From assembly GCA_021654635.1 (NCBI GenBank), contig AP025179.1:5332001-5396000 (forward strand): a stretch of 64,000 nucleotides of DNA, given 5' to 3'. Every line of letters starts with the position of its first letter. The stretch's first letter is position 1. Shown in pieces: positions 61,033-64,000 of the stretch. The translations under genes and the position numbers were made by a program. This DNA comes from Mycobacterium kiyosense. GTDB taxonomy: Bacteria > Actinomycetota > Actinomycetes > Mycobacteriales > Mycobacteriaceae. The notes below the pieces were generated by a model, which did not search any database, was not told where the DNA came from, and saw nothing but the letters and a program-made list of their open reading frames with translations.

Positions 61033-62184
61033 GTGGTCGAGGTCCACATCGTCGAGGCGCTACGCACACCGATGGGCCGCAAGCGCGGCAGCCTCAGCCA
61101 GGTGCACCCGGTCGATATCGGGGCCTACGTCCTGAGCGGCCTGATCGACCGGGCCGGGATCGACCCCGACCGGGTGGACGACGTCATCTTCGGCTGCGTC
61201 GGGCAGATCGGACCACAGTCGGCGAACCTGGCGCGCTACTGCTGGCTGGCCGCCGGGCTCCCCGAGCACGTGCCGGCAGTCACGATCGACCGCCAGTGCG
61301 GTTCTTCGCAGCAGGCGGTTCATTTCGCGGCCCAGGGCATCCTGGCGGGCAGTTACGAGATCGCCGTCGCGGGTGGCGTCGAATCTATGAACACGGTGCC
61401 GTTGAACTCCAATTTCGAGTGGGGACCGAAGCTTGGCATGGGTCTGCCCGCCGAGGCCAAGCAGTGGGTCAAGCGTTACGGTGACGAGCCCGTCCACCAG
61501 TTCACCGCGGGCGATCTGATCGCCCGCCACTGGAACCTGGACCGCGAATCCATGGACCGGTTTGCGGTCGAGAGCCATCACCGGGCGGCGGCCGCATGGG
61601 ACCAGGGCCGCTTCGACAGCCAGATCCTGCCCATCGAGGGGTTCGAGCGGGACGAGACCATCCGGCCGGACACCTCGATGGAGGCGGTCGCGGGTCTCAA
61701 GCCCATCCGTGCGGGCAGTCGGCTCACCATCGGCACCGCCAGCCAGATCGCCGACGGCGGATCCGCTGTGCTGCTCGCGTCCGGGGACGCGGTCCGCAGG
61801 CTCGGACTGCGCTCGATGGGAATCATCCGCGGCATGACGGTTGTGGGCAGCGATCCGAAACTCATGCTGACCGGCCCGATCCCGGCCACCCGACAGCTGC
61901 TGGACAAGGCCGGTCTGACGGTAGCCGACATCGACTTGTTCGAAGTGAACGAGGCGTTCGCCGCCGTCGTGCTCGCGTGGGCTATCGAGACCGGCGCGGA
62001 CCTGGACCGCACGAATGTCAACGGAGGTGCCATCGCTCTCGGACACGCGCTCGGCTCCACCGGAACACGTCTGTTGACGACCCTGCTCCATGAGCTCGAC
62101 CGACGCGGCGGACGGTATGGAGTCGAGACGATCTGCGAGGGCGGGGGCCTGGCCAACGCGACGTTGATCGAGCGGGTGCCCTGA
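61033..62184 (+). CDS. Thiolase (acetyl-CoA acetyltransferase family)
   Basis: 383 aa from GTG 61033 behind AGGAGGT. Nucleophile Cys in TIDRQCGSSQQAVHFAAQ (about residue 90). His in NVNGGAIALGHALGSTGTR and second Cys in ETICEGGGLANATLIE complete the FadA-type catalytic set. It cleaves 3-ketoacyl-CoA in beta-oxidation or condenses acetyl-CoA. The pairing with a TetR repressor, a BVMO and a hydrolase suggests an inducible pathway for a cyclic or long-chain substrate. Confidence 0.95.
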   Translation: MVEVHIVEALRTPMGRKRGSLSQVHPVDIGAYVLSGLIDRAGIDPDRVDDVIFGCVGQIGPQSANLARYCWLAAGLPEHVPAVTIDRQCGSSQQAVHFAAQGILAGSYEIAVAGGVESMNTVPLNSNFEWGPKLGMGLPAEAKQWVKRYGDEPVHQFTAGDLIARHWNLDRESMDRFAVESHHRAAAAWDQGRFDSQILPIEGFERDETIRPDTSMEAVAGLKPIRAGSRLTIGTASQIADGGSAVLLASGDAVRRLGLRSMGIIRGMTVVGSDPKLMLTGPIPATRQLLDKAGLTVADIDLFEVNEAFAAVVLAWAIETGADLDRTNVNGGAIALGHALGSTGTRLLTTLLHELDRRGGRYGVETICEGGGLANATLIERVP

Positions 62185-62209
62185 CAAGACACGGCAAGCG
62201 ATCGCAAAT

Positions 62210-63769
62210 CTACGACGTGCTGGCCTTCGCGCTGCGCAGCTCACTGTTCAACGCCGGCACAAAGGCTGTGACCGATGTCTTGGTCTCGAACCGGTAGTCG
62301 TTGAGCGGGAAGGTCCTGCTTGCCCGCTTCGACTGCCGTCCCGAGGTGGGGCGGATGGCGGTGACGTCTCCATGTTGATCGAAGTAGTAGCTGTTGGCGG
62401 CGGCGCAGTTGTTGGTGAACCACAGTGACGTAGTCATCTTGCTTGCGACGACCCGGTGGTAACGCTCGGTCGCTTCCCGCGTCACCTCGACCGCCGTCGC
62501 GCCGCGCCGGCGTGCTTCCTGAATGACGCGGACGATGTGGCGACCGCCGTTTTCGACCATCACGTGGTAGGCACCCCCCGTCCCCCCGTACGGGCCGTAG
62601 ATCATGAAATGGTTGGGCAGGCCGGGCATCGTGATCGACTCGTAGGCCTGGTAGCGCTCACGTTCGAAGTAGTCGGCAAGGTTGAAACCATTTCGCCCCA
62701 CCACGGGTGACCGACGGTAAACCTCGGGTGAGAACGCCATGTGGAAACCCGTGGCCAGGACAATCGCGTCGACGGGGCGGTCCTTGCCGTCGACGGTGCG
62801 GATGCCCTCGGGCGTGATCTGTTCGATCGTGTCCGTCACCAGATCGACATTGTCGCGTTCGAACGCCGCGAGATAGGTGTTGCTGAAGCTCGGCCGTTTA
62901 CAGGCGAAGCCGTAGTCCGGCGTCAATTGCCGGCGCAGCACGGGATCGCAGACTGATCGTTCGAGATGGTCACGCGCCGCGCGCTCGATGCGATGGGCGA
63001 ACCACGGCGCCTTGGCATGGTGGACGGGCAGTTTGATGGTGAACAGCTCCGAGAGCGCGGTGACGATGCGGTTGCCGAGGCGCGTCGCCAGGGGCACCCG
63101 GGTGAACAGGTCCTTCATCCACGGCGGGATGTCTGGATCGAACTTCTTCAGCACCCAGATCGGAGTGCGCTGGTACACGTCCAGGTGGGCGACCTGAGAA
63201 GCGATGGCCGGCACGATCTGCAGCGCACTCGCACCTGTACCGACCACCGCGACCCGCTTGCCGGCGATGTCGTAGTTCTCATCCCATGTGGTCGAGTGCA
63301 TGATTTTGCCGCGGAACTCGCCGATTCCGTCGATCTGGGCGGGCTTGGGCTCGGGGAATACTCCGATCGCACTCACCACGTACCGGGTGGTTATCTCCCG
63401 GGTCCCGTTGAGCACCACCCGCCAAACGTGCTCCTGCTCGTCCCAGGTCCGTGACGACACCGACGTGCGCAGTTCGATGTGCGGCTGCAGACCGTATCGA
63501 TCGACCATGCCGCGCAGGTACGCCCTGACTTCCGCCCCGGGGGCGAACACCCGCGACCAGCCCGGGTTGGGATCGAAGCTGAACTGGTAGGCCATTGCCG
63601 GGATGTCGACGGCGACCCCCGGATATCGGTTTGCGTGCCAGACACCGCCAACTCCGTCAGCGCGGTCGACGATCTTGAAGTCGGTGATTCCTGCCTCGCG
63701 CAATGCGATACCGACGCCGATTCCCCCGATCCCGGCTCCGATGACAAGAACCTCGTGGTCGGGCGTCAT
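62210..63769 (-). CDS. Flavin-containing Baeyer-Villiger monooxygenase
   Basis: 519 aa from ATG 63769 (MTPDHEVLVIGAGIGGIGVG). FAD loop GAGIGGIG, the ANRYPGVAVDIPAMAYQFSF segment, the type I BVMO fingerprint EFRGKIMHSTTWDE, and the NADPH loop VGTGASALQIVPAI are all intact. It inserts oxygen next to a ketone using NADPH and O2, giving an ester or lactone that the adjacent hydrolase could open. It is coupled to that upstream hydrolase (ATGA at 63766-63769). Confidence 0.95.
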   Translation of the reverse strand: MTPDHEVLVIGAGIGGIGVGIALREAGITDFKIVDRADGVGGVWHANRYPGVAVDIPAMAYQFSFDPNPGWSRVFAPGAEVRAYLRGMVDRYGLQPHIELRTSVSSRTWDEQEHVWRVVLNGTREITTRYVVSAIGVFPEPKPAQIDGIGEFRGKIMHSTTWDENYDIAGKRVAVVGTGASALQIVPAIASQVAHLDVYQRTPIWVLKKFDPDIPPWMKDLFTRVPLATRLGNRIVTALSELFTIKLPVHHAKAPWFAHRIERAARDHLERSVCDPVLRRQLTPDYGFACKRPSFSNTYLAAFERDNVDLVTDTIEQITPEGIRTVDGKDRPVDAIVLATGFHMAFSPEVYRRSPVVGRNGFNLADYFERERYQAYESITMPGLPNHFMIYGPYGGTGGAYHVMVENGGRHIVRVIQEARRRGATAVEVTREATERYHRVVASKMTTSLWFTNNCAAANSYYFDQHGDVTAIRPTSGRQSKRASRTFPLNDYRFETKTSVTAFVPALNSELRSAKASTS

Positions 63770-64000
63770 TTCGCCACACAACTTTGCACGAACCGGCCGA
63801 TAGCCTCAATGGCTTCCTGCGCCTCTGGGAGTTCGTGGGCAAAAAGTTGGTATACGTGCACCATCTCGTAGGCGACCTGCAGATCCACGCTGACCCCAGC
63901 GCCACGTGCCCGCTCGGCGACCCGGACGGCGTCGGCCAACAGAATGTCACTGGTGCCGACCTGAACGAGAAGCGGCGGCAGCCCCTTCAGGTCGCCGAAC
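63766..64000 (-). CDS. Alpha/beta hydrolase (HSL/LipN-like), C-terminal fragment at window edge
   Basis: The last 77 codons of a minus-strand gene that starts beyond the window. LPPLLVQVGTSDILLADAVR carries the expected catalytic Asp and AYEMVHVYQLFAHELPEAQE the catalytic His, as in the hormone-sensitive lipase group. Its TGA overlaps the BVMO start, so both should be made together: BVMO forms an ester and the hydrolase cleaves it (inference). Confidence 0.85.
   Translation of the reverse strand, partial: FGDLKGLPPLLVQVGTSDILLADAVRVAERARGAGVSVDLQVAYEMVHVYQLFAHELPEAQEAIEAIGRFVQSCVAK

Overview
The window is chromosomal DNA of a slow-growing Mycobacterium. It is GC-rich and carries five PE_PGRS genes, a PPE-MPTR gene and a further PE gene. 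The gene order follows M. tuberculosis Rv0957 to about Rv0924c, inverted relative to H37Rv. The species cannot be fixed from the sequence. An intact cobF and full-length fpg2, and the lack of a pstB-pstS1-pstC1-pstA2 block, argue against the M. tuberculosis complex and for a non-tuberculous slow grower.

Layout: purine synthesis (purH, purN), perM and a DUF5336 membrane protein (1-4353); an F420 (LLM) oxidoreductase with a KstR-type operator, then PE_PGRS genes around a thiolase-like protein (4584-11742); sucCD, an M23 peptidase, a small membrane protein and uvrD1 (11823-18235); a PPE-MPTR gene, chorismate mutase, a mycolyltransferase fossil, pgi and an SDR (18289-24321); fpg2, two PE_PGRS genes, cobF, an AurF-like di-iron oxygenase and a short flavoprotein (24340-31659); a STAS/ATPase regulator, a second KstR-linked LLM protein, an enoyl-CoA hydratase and a GAF protein (32095-36001); the FAH/metallo-hydrolase fusion, ligD, a family VIII esterase, a PfkB kinase and mku (36020-43388), so the NHEJ pair is split by two metabolic genes; pstS2, pknD, pstA1, pstC2 and pstS3 (43488-50208); an SDR with a third KstR-type site, a DapB-like dehydrogenase and mntH, the last followed by a 760-bp segment between 27-bp direct repeats (50378-54405); a GGCT-fold protein, a third LLM protein and a 20-bp-period repeat array (54403-56400); a carotenoid oxygenase with divergent TetR, then tRNA-Arg(CCT) (56542-58912). 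Past the tRNA the sequence is accessory: a PE protein with an unrecognised, atypical C-terminal half, a TetR gene ending in IS3 transposase sequence, a thiolase, a Baeyer-Villiger monooxygenase and a hydrolase cut by the window end.

An overriding technical theme is that many genes that should be intact are broken by one-base indels, nearly all in short G/C runs (and one A4 run). Positions are given per gene. These look like homopolymer sequencing errors, so the affected genes are annotated as single reconstructed genes; real phase variation is the alternative. Functional links visible here are three KstR-type operators (steroid/cholesterol catabolism), translationally coupled pairs (purN/purH, ligD/FAH fusion, pstC2/pstA1, hydrolase/BVMO) and divergent TetR operators.
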